Assembly: GCA_964641965.1 (NCBI GenBank)
Contig: CAZXLD010000016.1
Location: forward strand, 22,698 to 86,697
From: JAJDFU01 sp964641965
GTDB lineage: Bacteria; Bacteroidota; Bacteroidia; Chitinophagales; Saprospiraceae
Direction of reading: 5' to 3'
Length of the DNA: 64,000 bases
The notes under the pieces are model-generated. The model ran no database searches. It had not been told where the DNA came from and saw only the letters and a program-made list of their open reading frames with translations. This document shows, one piece after another, positions 1-8,161 of this stretch. The position numbers and the translations under genes were made by a program. The stretch's first letter is position 1, and each line of letters opens with the position of its first letter.

Positions 1-2
1 AT

Positions 3-740
3 TTGCAATGGGAAGCTCCAGACCTGAACAAGGAGCGCCTGCAACGAGCCATTGATCCATTACAAGGAAGAACAGACCTTATCCTACTTCCCGAAATGTT
101 TACCACGGGCTTTAGCATGAATGCCGCACAGCTGGCCGAAGAAATGGAAGGCCCGTCTATGCGTTGGATGCAAGATCGGGCAAAACAACTGGATGCGGGT
201 TTGTTGGGTAGTTTGATCATACGGGAAGGCGGCACCTATCGCAATCGTCTCATTTTTATGCGACCAGAAGGCGAGTACTATTATTACGACAAGAAGCATT
301 TGTTTGTTCTTGCGGGTGAAGATCTATTTGAAGCCGGAGCGGAACAACTTATTGTAGAATGGAAAGGCTGGAAAATCATGCCCCTGATTTGTTACGACCT
401 TCGATTCCCGGTATGGAGCAGAAATGTGTTTGATTATGACCTATTGGTCTATGTAGCCAATTGGCCAAATATGCGCCTCCGCGCTTGGCAGACTCTACTT
501 CAGGCCAGGGCCATTGAAAATATGGCTTATGTGGCCGGTGTGAATCGAATTGGACGGGATGGACATGACTATCCATACAGTGGTTCCTCTTCCCTGGTTT
601 CCTTTGACGGTAGCCTATTGTACCAGTGCATGGAGCAAGAAGACGTATTTACGGCAACGCTTTCTAGGCAACCCATGCTAGCTTTCAGAGAAAAGCTCCC
701 TTTTCTGGAAGACAGGGACTCTTTCCGGCTATATTCATAA
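3..740 (+). CDS. Carbon-nitrogen hydrolase (nitrilase/omega-amidase family), 5' truncated by window edge
   Basis: This is the C-terminal ~245 residues of a nitrilase-superfamily amidase; the reading frame is open at the left edge and the first codon seen is TTG inside the first beta strand, so the true start lies outside. The Glu-Lys-Cys triad is visible: Glu in LLPEMF (residue 31 of the visible part), Lys in YDKKHLF (97) and Cys in LICYDLRFP (130). The family subgroup with PEMFTTGF and YDKKHLF is that of YafV/Nit2-like omega-amidases, which hydrolyse alpha-keto-glutaramate-type amides as metabolite repair in the cytoplasm. The substrate is inferred from the subgroup only. An NlpC/P60 gene follows 54 bp later on the same strand. 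Confidence 0.88.
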   Translation: MQWEAPDLNKERLQRAIDPLQGRTDLILLPEMFTTGFSMNAAQLAEEMEGPSMRWMQDRAKQLDAGLLGSLIIREGGTYRNRLIFMRPEGEYYYYDKKHLFVLAGEDLFEAGAEQLIVEWKGWKIMPLICYDLRFPVWSRNVFDYDLLVYVANWPNMRLRAWQTLLQARAIENMAYVAGVNRIGRDGHDYPYSGSSSLVSFDGSLLYQCMEQEDVFTATLSRQPMLAFREKLPFLEDRDSFRLYS

Positions 741-794
741 TGGTTTTACCCTTGCAGTTCCACTATATACCTTAAAGCTTAAAATCCATCCCCC

Positions 795-1298
795 ATGTAT
801 GAGTACATCAGTAGAATACGATTAGCCTTGTGCCTATCCTTGTTATGGAGCCTGGTTGCATGCTCGACTTCTAAACCTGCGATTACCCCAGGGACTACCA
901 AGGAAGACCAGATGCGATCAGAAATAATCGAATTTGCTCGCAAACAGCTTGGAAAACCCTACAAATATGCAGGCCGTAGCCCTAAAACAGGTTTTGATTG
1001 TTCGGGACTCACTTATTATGTTCTAAATGAATTTGGTATCACCGTATCGCCTGCCTCCAAATTTCAAGCGAAGGAGGGCAAAAGGGTAGACCTTAAAAAG
1101 GCCCGACCCGGAGACATTATCTACTACAAACGCAGTGCGGCAGGTCCTGTCTTTCACGTTTCCATGGTAGTTTCCAATAAGCAGGGAGAGATTACAGTGA
1201 TCCATAGCGTATCCCGGGGAGTCGTACAGGAAAACATAACAACTTCGAGTTACTGGAAGCCAAAGATCTATGGCGCCCGGGATGTAATTAGCCCGTAA
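795..1298 (+). CDS. NlpC/P60 family cell-wall hydrolase, lipoprotein
   Basis: A 167-residue protein with a hydrophobic N-terminus and a lipobox (LVAC, Cys23), so it is probably anchored in the outer membrane facing the periplasm. The rest is a single NlpC/P60 domain with the catalytic Cys in FDCSGL (Cys69), His in FHVSMV (His121) and a third polar residue in VIHSVS (His137). Such domains cleave gamma-D-Glu-diaminopimelate or related peptide links in peptidoglycan. The size is that of minimal Spr/MepS-like enzymes, with no extra SH3 domain. It lies between an amidase gene and adk, with no evident functional link. Confidence 0.9.
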   Translation: MYEYISRIRLALCLSLLWSLVACSTSKPAITPGTTKEDQMRSEIIEFARKQLGKPYKYAGRSPKTGFDCSGLTYYVLNEFGITVSPASKFQAKEGKRVDLKKARPGDIIYYKRSAAGPVFHVSMVVSNKQGEITVIHSVSRGVVQENITTSSYWKPKIYGARDVISP

Positions 1299-1315
1299 CA
1301 CCTCCCTCAAAAAAA

Positions 1316-1329
1316 CTTCTTCGAAGAAG
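1316..1329. repeat. 14-bp perfect palindrome in the intergenic region before adk
   Basis: CTTCTTCGAAGAAG is a perfect dyad 18 bp after the NlpC/P60 stop codon, preceded by an A run. It may be a weak terminator stem or a protein-binding site; nothing else in the 195-bp gap explains it. A minus-strand open frame crosses this gap but overlaps the NlpC/P60 gene and looks spurious. Confidence 0.3.
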
Positions 1330-1493
1330 GGCCTAAAAAGATCGTTTAGTACATCTGCAGCTAACCGAATGGCCTGCAATTGAAATGCTCTCGAAGGGTT
1401 TCCTGCATAGATTGGTAATCGGCTCCGGGCCTTTAGATACTTGATTTTTCGTAATTTCGCTAGCATTTCAAGCAAAACCAACTGTACGATCAG

Positions 1494-2069
1494 ATGATCA
1501 ATTTAATTCTCTTTGGCCCTCCTGGATCAGGCAAGGGAACACAAGCGGCCAAATTGGTAGACGAATTCGACCTGCTCCATATTTCCACAGGCGATCTATT
1601 TCGATATGAGATGGGAAATGATACGCCTCTGGGGCTTCAAGCGAAGAGCTATATTGAGAAAGGGGAATTGGTTCCGGATGAAGTTACCATAGGTATGCTC
1701 CGGAATAAGGTGGAGGCAAACCCCAACGTGAAAGGATATATTTTTGACGGATTTCCAAGGACCATCGCCCAGGCCGAAGCATTGGATAAATTACTAGCCG
1801 AACTGAAAACTTCTATTTCGGGCTTGATCCTGTTAGATGTTCCCGATGGGGAAATTATCTCCCGCATCCTGGAAAGAGGTAAAACCAGCGGCCGCGCGGA
1901 TGACAATGACGAAGCTACCATCCGCAAACGTATCGATGTATATCGTGCAGAAACCTCTCCGGTCTTTGATTTCTACGACAAGTACGATAAGGCTCACAAA
2001 CTAGACGGCGTTGGGACGATAGAATCTATTTTCGGTCGACTGCGGGACCAAGTGCGTAGTTTGTCCTAA
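1494..2069 (+). CDS. adk: Adenylate kinase
   Basis: Adenylate kinase interconverts ATP + AMP and 2 ADP in the cytoplasm. The 191-residue protein has the P-loop GPPGSGKGTQ at residues 8-17, the AMP-binding stretch STGDLFR, the FDGFPRT motif and the LID-region arginines in SGRADDNDEATIRKR. The LID is the short form without zinc-binding cysteines. The ATG at 1494 leaves only two residues before the first beta strand, which is normal for the family. The gene lies just upstream of obg on the same strand, a pairing that allows co-transcription. TAATTTCG at 1450-1457 is one base off the Bacteroidota -7 consensus and could be the promoter. Confidence 0.96.
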   Translation: MINLILFGPPGSGKGTQAAKLVDEFDLLHISTGDLFRYEMGNDTPLGLQAKSYIEKGELVPDEVTIGMLRNKVEANPNVKGYIFDGFPRTIAQAEALDKLLAELKTSISGLILLDVPDGEIISRILERGKTSGRADDNDEATIRKRIDVYRAETSPVFDFYDKYDKAHKLDGVGTIESIFGRLRDQVRSLS

Positions 2070-2164
2070 CGCATGCGTACCAAAAGAAATAAGAGGTAGA
2101 TTGGCCTTTGGCCTACCTTCTCCTCTTCTCTAAGCAGCATTACCTGAAGCTGGATTGGTGTATT

Positions 2165-3166
2165 ATGGCCGAGCAAAATTTTGTAGACTATGTTAAGATC
2201 AACTGTCGTTCCGGCAAGGGAGGAGCAGGTGCGGTGCATTTCCATGCCGCTCCGTTTCAACCCAAAGGAGGGCCTGATGGTGGTAACGGTGGCAGAGGCG
2301 GCCATATTATATTGCGTGGTAATCGAAACATGTGGACCCTTCTTCCTTTAAAATATCGAAAACACATAAAAGCCGGTCATGGGCAAAACGGGAGTAAAAA
2401 CAACAGCACCGGCGCGGATGGTTTGGACGTAATCCTGGATGTTCCCTTAGGAACAGTTGCTCGAGAAGCAGAAACCAACCAAATCCTATTTGAGATCAAT
2501 TCCGATCAGGAAACCAAAATCCTTTTGCCCGGAGGGCGAGGCGGCAAGGGAAATGCATTTTTTAAATCTGCGACGAACCAAGCCCCTCGATATGCCCAAC
2601 CCGGCGAAGATGGCCAAGAGGGCTGGATGATCCTGGAACTTAAACTGCTGGCAGATGTAGGCTTAGTCGGTTTTCCCAACGCGGGAAAATCTACCCTACT
2701 CTCCGTGATTTCTGCCGCAAAACCCAAAATTGCAAATTACCCGTTCACTACTCTGGTTCCCAATTTGGGAATCGTATCCTACCGGGATAATCAGTCTTTT
2801 ATTATGGCCGATATTCCAGGCATTATTGAGGATGCACATTTGGGTAAAGGCCTCGGCCATCGGTTTCTACGTCATATTGAGCGCAATGCCTTACTGCTCT
2901 TTATGGTACCGAGCGATGCAGAGAATATTTCCAGAGAATACCAGGTACTGGCTAATGAACTGGCACAATACAATCCGGAGCTACTCGACAAACCTCGACT
3001 ACTAGCGATTACCAAAAGTGATCTGTTGGATGAAGAACTGAAGAACTTGCTTCGGGCTGATATACCGGATGGGTTACCCAGCCTATTTATTTCTTCCATT
3101 ACTCAGGAAGGAATAACTCAGCTAAAGGATAAAATCTGGGAACTGTTGGTCAAGGATCCTTCGTAA
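2165..3166 (+). CDS. obg: Obg/CgtA GTPase involved in ribosome biogenesis
   Basis: Obg is a ribosome-associated GTPase acting in 50S assembly and stress signalling. I chose the ATG at 2165 (MAEQNFVDYV) because the family begins with this strand; an open frame extends 19 codons further upstream but that extension is not conserved in type. The 333-residue product has the glycine-rich Obg fold (about residues 1-160, with GGPDGGNGGRGG), then the G domain: G1 GFPNAGKST (169-177), switch FTTLVPNLG, G3 DIPG (216-219), G4 TKSD (283-286) and G5 SSIT. There is no C-terminal OCT domain, which is common in this phylum. Confidence 0.95.
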   Translation: MAEQNFVDYVKINCRSGKGGAGAVHFHAAPFQPKGGPDGGNGGRGGHIILRGNRNMWTLLPLKYRKHIKAGHGQNGSKNNSTGADGLDVILDVPLGTVAREAETNQILFEINSDQETKILLPGGRGGKGNAFFKSATNQAPRYAQPGEDGQEGWMILELKLLADVGLVGFPNAGKSTLLSVISAAKPKIANYPFTTLVPNLGIVSYRDNQSFIMADIPGIIEDAHLGKGLGHRFLRHIERNALLLFMVPSDAENISREYQVLANELAQYNPELLDKPRLLAITKSDLLDEELKNLLRADIPDGLPSLFISSITQEGITQLKDKIWELLVKDPS

Positions 3167-3194
3167 AGTCTATTAATGCTTCAGGGGCCTGCGA

Positions 3195-3794
3195 TTATTC
3201 CATGGCCAGGAGTTGCATCAATTCCCGAAAGGCTTGTGCCTCCTCAAATTGATGATCCTTGTATATGGTTACCCTGAACTTCAGCATAAAAGACTTATCA
3301 TTCCTTTGAACGTTTTCGATCGTTACATTTCCGAAACCCTGCCTGAATTTTGTCTCCTCTCTTTGGGTTTGCCGGGGCTTTAAATAGTGACGTTCAATTG
3401 TCTCTACCCAATCCGGGCGGTTATAGGTTCGCCGGTCAGAGATCTGAACCTTATAGTTTTGATCTAGGACCCGCTCTTTCAGGAAATCGAAAAAATGCTG
3501 AACATCACGCCGACTATAGCGAGTCTTAATAAAGTGGATGGCAAAGCCTTTGGAAGAAGGGGTAGATAAAAAGTCTAGGCTTTCGTCAATTTCGTAGGGC
3601 AGCGCCTGAAAGACTGCATACTGATCGAAAAGCCAATCTTGGAGCCTACGCCTGACTATAGTCTGCTTCCAGTGTAGAAAATCAGAACGCTCCTCATCTG
3701 AGCGTTTGATCAACTCATGTATTACCGGATTAGAGGGAGAACTTTCTTCTACCTTTTGAAATAACCCTACGAATTGCTTCCACCAGTCTGCCAT
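3195..3794 (-). CDS. Conserved hypothetical soluble protein
   Basis: I do not recognise a named family. The ATG at 3794 (MADWWKQFV) is preferred to a GTG seven codons earlier, giving 199 residues. There is no signal peptide or membrane segment. The protein is rich in Arg, Glu, Phe and Tyr; the C-terminal half alternates strands and helices (FGNVTIENVQ, FMLKFRVTIYKD) as in a small alpha/beta domain. It converges with obg, with a 28-bp gap, and diverges from the membrane protein at 3916. Its composition is like its neighbours, with no sign of recent transfer. Confidence 0.65.
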   Translation of the reverse strand: MADWWKQFVGLFQKVEESSPSNPVIHELIKRSDEERSDFLHWKQTIVRRRLQDWLFDQYAVFQALPYEIDESLDFLSTPSSKGFAIHFIKTRYSRRDVQHFFDFLKERVLDQNYKVQISDRRTYNRPDWVETIERHYLKPRQTQREETKFRQGFGNVTIENVQRNDKSFMLKFRVTIYKDHQFEEAQAFRELMQLLAME

Positions 3795-3915
3795 AATAGC
3801 TAGACAACGTTCCACTCCCAGATAAGGTTGCTGGTAGTGGTTATTCCCCCAGAGCTATTCCGATAAGGAAATTTCGAACGGAGCGATTTGAAAATTCGTA
3901 TTTTTAGATATCGTT

Positions 3916-4725
3916 ATGAATATATATCACTTATTGTTCCAGATCCTGATGCTACTGCTGGTCACCTTGGTGGCCCAGAGTCTTATTCTAGCGACTTTCT
4001 TTACTTTTCAACCTACCGGGGAGCGCAGAGCTAATTTGTTTTTCGGGGTCCTAATGGGTGTGTTTGGACTTACTCTACTCCACCATGTGTTTAACTTCAT
4101 CGGTTTCTATGATCAGCATCCTGAACTAAAATACATTCCTCTTTATTTCACCCTTTCTTTTCCTGTTTTGCTGTTTTATTATGTCAAGCTGAGTTTGTAT
4201 CCCTACTATAAATTCAAGCTTACAGACAGTAAACACTTCTTGTTAGGAAGCTTTCAGTTCCTCTTTTTTATAGGTCTTTTCTTCACCCCCCTCCATTTGA
4301 AAGAAGAAGTAGATCGGGAATTTTTTAACCCATTCTTTGGGGCTTTTGAACACGCTTTATTCCTCTTCTTTTTTCCTGCTTATATGTATTTCGCCTATCG
4401 ATACGTAATGCGAAAGAAAAAATGGGCACGAACACCCCAAGTCAAGAAGAAAGCCCTCTATCTTCAAAAGCTTATCGAGATCCTGTTCCTTTTATTCTGT
4501 ATCAATGCCCTGTTCGTGCTCTCCGATTTTGTGAGTTACGAATACTTTGGGCTGAACCTCAGAAGCTTTCGGATTTTCGCAGCCCTCGGCGCCTTATCGT
4601 TTGCAGCTATGCTATGCTGGTTAAACCTGTATGGCATCCAGGTCTTGATGTGGGGAAAAACCTTGTTTCGTTTGGATCGGTCTGGTAGGAGAAAGGGGCT
4701 TACTTCCAAAAAAAGAGCCTTCTAA
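3916..4725 (+). CDS. Seven-helix membrane protein resembling the sensor half of AraC-type regulators
   Basis: A 269-residue protein made of about seven hydrophobic helices with Arg/Lys-rich loops on the cytoplasmic side. The order of helices and the phrase around FPVLLFYYVKLSLYP resemble the N-terminal membrane domain that Bacteroidota fuse to an AraC HTH output domain. Here the sequence ends after helix seven with a basic tail (RLDRSGRRKGLTSKKRAF) and no HTH domain, so it would be a stand-alone membrane sensor or the remnant of a regulator. The downstream gene on the other strand starts far away and converges, so no split HTH gene is adjacent. Assignment is by pattern only. Confidence 0.6.
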   Translation: MNIYHLLFQILMLLLVTLVAQSLILATFFTFQPTGERRANLFFGVLMGVFGLTLLHHVFNFIGFYDQHPELKYIPLYFTLSFPVLLFYYVKLSLYPYYKFKLTDSKHFLLGSFQFLFFIGLFFTPLHLKEEVDREFFNPFFGAFEHALFLFFFPAYMYFAYRYVMRKKKWARTPQVKKKALYLQKLIEILFLLFCINALFVLSDFVSYEYFGLNLRSFRIFAALGALSFAAMLCWLNLYGIQVLMWGKTLFRLDRSGRRKGLTSKKRAF

Positions 4726-4728
4726 GAG

Positions 4729-5385
4729 TTACTCTTTCTTTTTAAAATCACCTTCTTTCCAGGATTTAAAGAATTTGCCCCAGGCAAAGGGGTTGAATAT
4801 ATTCATTGGAGGCTGCTGGCCATAGTAATAATATTCGCTGGCCTGCTGTCGCAGGTAGAAGCTGGAGTTTTCTATACCATCGGATGGAAGCGTGTTTCGC
4901 AATTGGCGCATACCCTCCTCCGTAACATTCTGGGTCGCACGGTCTTGCAGATCCGGGGTAACGTCCATTGCGAGGAATTCAAGGCGAAAATGCTCTTTAC
5001 TCGGCCAAGGAAAAACGACCGTTTCAGGTAAGTTGATAGAATCTTGAGTCATTAACTGCACGAGGGAATATCGATCATCTTCCAGGTTATCCGGTATCTG
5101 ATATTCGATTGTTCTATAGCCCACGGCAGAAAAAATAATTACATCCCCCTTTTCAACCACAATGGAAAAGAACCCACGCAAATCCGAGTAGGTACCCCGG
5201 TTTTTGTCTTTTACCAGCACGTTTACATAAGGAATCGGATACAACTGATCGTCGGCTCCATCTAACACAAGCCCCGAAAACTGAATCAACTCTCGCTGAA
5301 CCTGTCCACTTAATCCATTGAAAAAGGTGGCGATCAGAAAAACGCTGAGAAAAACGAGTCCGATTTTGCCTTTCATACTATTCAT
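4729..5385 (-). CDS. Exported carboxypeptidase-regulatory-like domain protein
   Basis: A 218-residue protein with a signal peptide (MKGKIGLVFLSVFLIATFF, then a short hydrophobic stretch ending near SGQ). Residues about 35-110 form a CarboxypepD_reg-like beta-sandwich: FSGLVLDGADD, PIPYVNVLVKDKNRGTYSDLRGFFSI, and VEKGDVIIFSAVGYRTIEY are the diagnostic turns. These domains are common at the N-terminus of TonB-dependent receptors and in stand-alone periplasmic or surface proteins of Bacteroidota. The C-terminal half (MRQLRNTLPSDG and onward) has no recognised fold and ends in a charged tail. It is convergent with the 3916 gene, with 3 bp between stops. Confidence 0.7.
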   Translation of the reverse strand: MNSMKGKIGLVFLSVFLIATFFNGLSGQVQRELIQFSGLVLDGADDQLYPIPYVNVLVKDKNRGTYSDLRGFFSIVVEKGDVIIFSAVGYRTIEYQIPDNLEDDRYSLVQLMTQDSINLPETVVFPWPSKEHFRLEFLAMDVTPDLQDRATQNVTEEGMRQLRNTLPSDGIENSSFYLRQQASEYYYYGQQPPMNIFNPFAWGKFFKSWKEGDFKKKE

Positions 5386-5531
5386 TTAGAGCGACCCCGG
5401 TTTAGAAATGGGAATCAAATAAAGGACTAGGTTTAGAAGAAAAAAGTTTGATGAAGGTAGAAATTTTCCCATTTCTGCGTTTCATCCTACGTCAGCCAAG
5501 GATCGGTTGTGCTTGGAAGGAAACTCTGTTT

Positions 5532-7940
5532 TCATCCTAAAAGGGCCAACTCCAGGACCTGGTCCATACGATCTACATAATGAAATTTAAGACCTTTAAT
5601 ATAGTCCGGATTAATCTCGGCCACATGTTTTTCATTCTCCTGGCATAGGATGATTTCCTTTATTCCGGCACGTTTGGCAGCTAAAATTTTCTCTTTTATA
5701 CCTCCCACAGGTAACACCCTGCCTCGGAGCGTAATTTCCCCAGTCATCGCAAGGAAAGGCTTCACCCGCTTACGGGTAAAAGCGGAGGTAATGGAAGAAA
5801 GCATAGTAATACCGGCAGAAGGGCCATCCTTTGGAATAGCGCCTTCGGGCACGTGCACGTGGATATCAGTCGTCTCAAACTGTTCCGGAGCAATACCCAG
5901 GGATTCGCTATTGGCTTTGATGAAACTTAAAGCAGTAGAGGCCGACTCTTTCATGACTTCTCCCAGGTTACCGGTAAGGGTCAACCGCCCTTTCCCTTTA
6001 CTGGGACTGCATTCAATAAACAAAATATCTCCCCCCACTGAGGTCCAGGCAAGCCCTACGGCGACTCCGGGTACATTCTCTTTTTGGTAATTCTCTTTGC
6101 TAAATGGCGATGGGCCCAAAATATCCTGCAAACTTTCCGGCTTAATAGCCGGTGTATACGCTTCTTCCATGGCTACCTTTCTGGCCACGTGCCGCATGAG
6201 AGCGGCAATCTGCCGATTCAAGGAGCGCACACCGGATTCCCGAGTGTATTCTTGAACCAGTTTTTTCAACAATCCGATATTCAATTTAACCTGCTCGGCT
6301 TTCAGTCCATGCTCCTTACGCTGCTTCGGAATGAGATGCTTCTTGGCAATATCGACCTTTTCCTCCAAAGAATACCCCCCTATTTCAATCACCTCCATTC
6401 GGTCGCGAAGAGCCGGCTGAATTGTACTTAAGGTATTTGCTGTGGCAATAAACAACACCTTGGACAAGTCGTACTCCAACTCCAAATAGTTGTCATAAAA
6501 GGTGGTGTTTTGTTCGGGATCAAGCACTTCCAGCAAGGCAGAAGAAGGATCCCCTCTAAAATCCTTACCCACTTTATCAATTTCATCCAGAATGAAAACG
6601 GGATTGGAGGCGCCTGCCCTTTTGAGACTTTGGACGATGCGACCCGGCATGGCACCGATATAGGTCTTTCGGTGGCCGCGGATTTCCGATTCATCGTGTA
6701 ATCCCCCCAAAGACATCCGAACGAATTTGCGCCCAAGGGCACGCGCTATACTTTTTCCCAGTGAGGTTTTGCCGACCCCTGGAGGACCCACCAAGCACAA
6801 GATTGGTGCCTTAAGATCTCCCTTGAGCTTAAGAACAGCTAAATGTTCCAGGATGCGATCTTTGACTTTTTCCAGCCCCAAGTGATCCCGGTCCAGTACT
6901 TTCTTAACTTTATTCAGGTCGAAATTGTCCGGGGTAAATTCATTCCAGGGCAAATCCACTAAAAGTTCCAGGTAATTAGCTTGAATGGTGTATTCTGGAA
7001 CCTGCGGATTCATTCTTCTCAATCGACCAACCTCCCGGTCAAAAGCCTGCTCGATCTCTTTACTCCATTTTTTTTCCTTTCCACGCCTAATCAGATCCTT
7101 GATTTCCTCTTCCTGGGGGTTTTGACCAAGTTCCTCCTGAATGGTTTTAAGCTGCTGGTTAAGAAAATAGTCCCGCTGCTGCTTTTCAATATCGGTCCTG
7201 ACCTTGTTCTCGATCTGGTCTTTCAACTCAAGCACTTGCAACTCACCATGCATTTGCTCGAGAATCTGATTTGCCTTACGCGTGAGGTCATCGATCTCCA
7301 GGAGTTGTTGCTTGAAACTAACTTTACTCCCCACATTTGAGGCAATAAAGTCGAGGAGGAAACTTGGACTATTGATGCTTTTCAACATCACAATGGCTTC
7401 CGATGGAATATTTGGAGATAGCTCGATAATGGATTTAGCCAAATCCATTATCGAGGATAATAGTGCTTCAAACTCAAGCTTATTTTCCGGATCAATGTAT
7501 TGGAGTAGCTTAATTTGGCCAATCAGGAAGGGATCGGATTGCTGCATCGCTTCCAACTGAAATCGATGTCTGCCCTGCAAAATAGCTGTAGTAGTACCGT
7601 CCGGCATCTTCAGCAATTTAACAATTCGGGCAACTGTACCGATCAAAAATAAATCTTCCGGTTCTGGATCTTCCATCTCACTGTCCCGCTGGGACAACAC
7701 ACCAATCAGCTTATTTCCTTCGTATGCTTTTTGGATAGCCTTAATGGATTTATCACGTCCAACCGTTATGGGGATCACGATTCCAGGGAATAGAACCGTA
7801 TTTTTTAGTGCAAGAATAGGCAAGACATCAGGAATAGCTACTTCATTGTCTTTTACCTGCTCCTCTTCATCTATCGAAATAAGGGGGAGAAAATCACTCT
7901 CTTCATCAAAACCCTGCTGAAAAAAGATGTCTTCGAACAT
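5532..7940 (-). CDS. lon: ATP-dependent Lon protease
   Basis: Lon unfolds and degrades damaged or regulatory proteins in the cytoplasm. The 802-residue protein has the LAN substrate-binding domain (about residues 38-240), a coiled-coil linker, the AAA+ module with Walker A GPPGVGKT (385-392) and Walker B FILDEID (449-455), and the C-terminal serine protease domain with the Ser-Lys dyad: Ser708 in PKDGPSAG and Lys749 in LPVGGIKEK. All key residues are intact and the length is standard for LonA. An inverted repeat TGTCA-N3-TGACA lies 56 bp upstream of the start and may regulate it. Confidence 0.97.
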   Translation of the reverse strand: MFEDIFFQQGFDEESDFLPLISIDEEEQVKDNEVAIPDVLPILALKNTVLFPGIVIPITVGRDKSIKAIQKAYEGNKLIGVLSQRDSEMEDPEPEDLFLIGTVARIVKLLKMPDGTTTAILQGRHRFQLEAMQQSDPFLIGQIKLLQYIDPENKLEFEALLSSIMDLAKSIIELSPNIPSEAIVMLKSINSPSFLLDFIASNVGSKVSFKQQLLEIDDLTRKANQILEQMHGELQVLELKDQIENKVRTDIEKQQRDYFLNQQLKTIQEELGQNPQEEEIKDLIRRGKEKKWSKEIEQAFDREVGRLRRMNPQVPEYTIQANYLELLVDLPWNEFTPDNFDLNKVKKVLDRDHLGLEKVKDRILEHLAVLKLKGDLKAPILCLVGPPGVGKTSLGKSIARALGRKFVRMSLGGLHDESEIRGHRKTYIGAMPGRIVQSLKRAGASNPVFILDEIDKVGKDFRGDPSSALLEVLDPEQNTTFYDNYLELEYDLSKVLFIATANTLSTIQPALRDRMEVIEIGGYSLEEKVDIAKKHLIPKQRKEHGLKAEQVKLNIGLLKKLVQEYTRESGVRSLNRQIAALMRHVARKVAMEEAYTPAIKPESLQDILGPSPFSKENYQKENVPGVAVGLAWTSVGGDILFIECSPSKGKGRLTLTGNLGEVMKESASTALSFIKANSESLGIAPEQFETTDIHVHVPEGAIPKDGPSAGITMLSSITSAFTRKRVKPFLAMTGEITLRGRVLPVGGIKEKILAAKRAGIKEIILCQENEKHVAEINPDYIKGLKFHYVDRMDQVLELALLG

Positions 7941-7995
7941 ATTGGAAATTTATCAGGGCAAACCCATCCTACAAGGTAGGACATGCCCAGTACAG

Positions 7996-8008
7996 TGTCA
8001 AACTGACA
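7996..8008. promoter_or_regulatory. Inverted repeat upstream of lon, candidate operator
   Basis: TGTCA-AAC-TGACA (7996-8000 and 8004-8008) is a perfect dyad 56 bp upstream of the lon ATG, in a 221-bp gap between lon and the end of parE. Its place before a heat-shock gene suggests a stress-response operator or promoter element, but the factor is unknown and a 5-bp arm can occur by chance. The rest of the gap holds nothing I recognise. Confidence 0.35.
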
Positions 8009-8161
8009 ACTCAGGGCACTATTTCATGTTGCTATGGGCATTTCGGCAAAATCCATGCCAATGATTGGGGAGCTGGATATGGGGCTTCTGATCGGACATT
8101 CCGTCAGTCTTCTGCTTTTTGCAATTGCAAAACTAGGCAAAAAAGCCATGATCGAATCGGG

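Noticed and set aside
1023..1481. 152-codon minus-strand open frame over the NlpC/P60 gene and the gap before adk
   Set aside because: Most of it is antisense to a clear NlpC/P60 domain with catalytic residues, and its product has no recognisable pattern.
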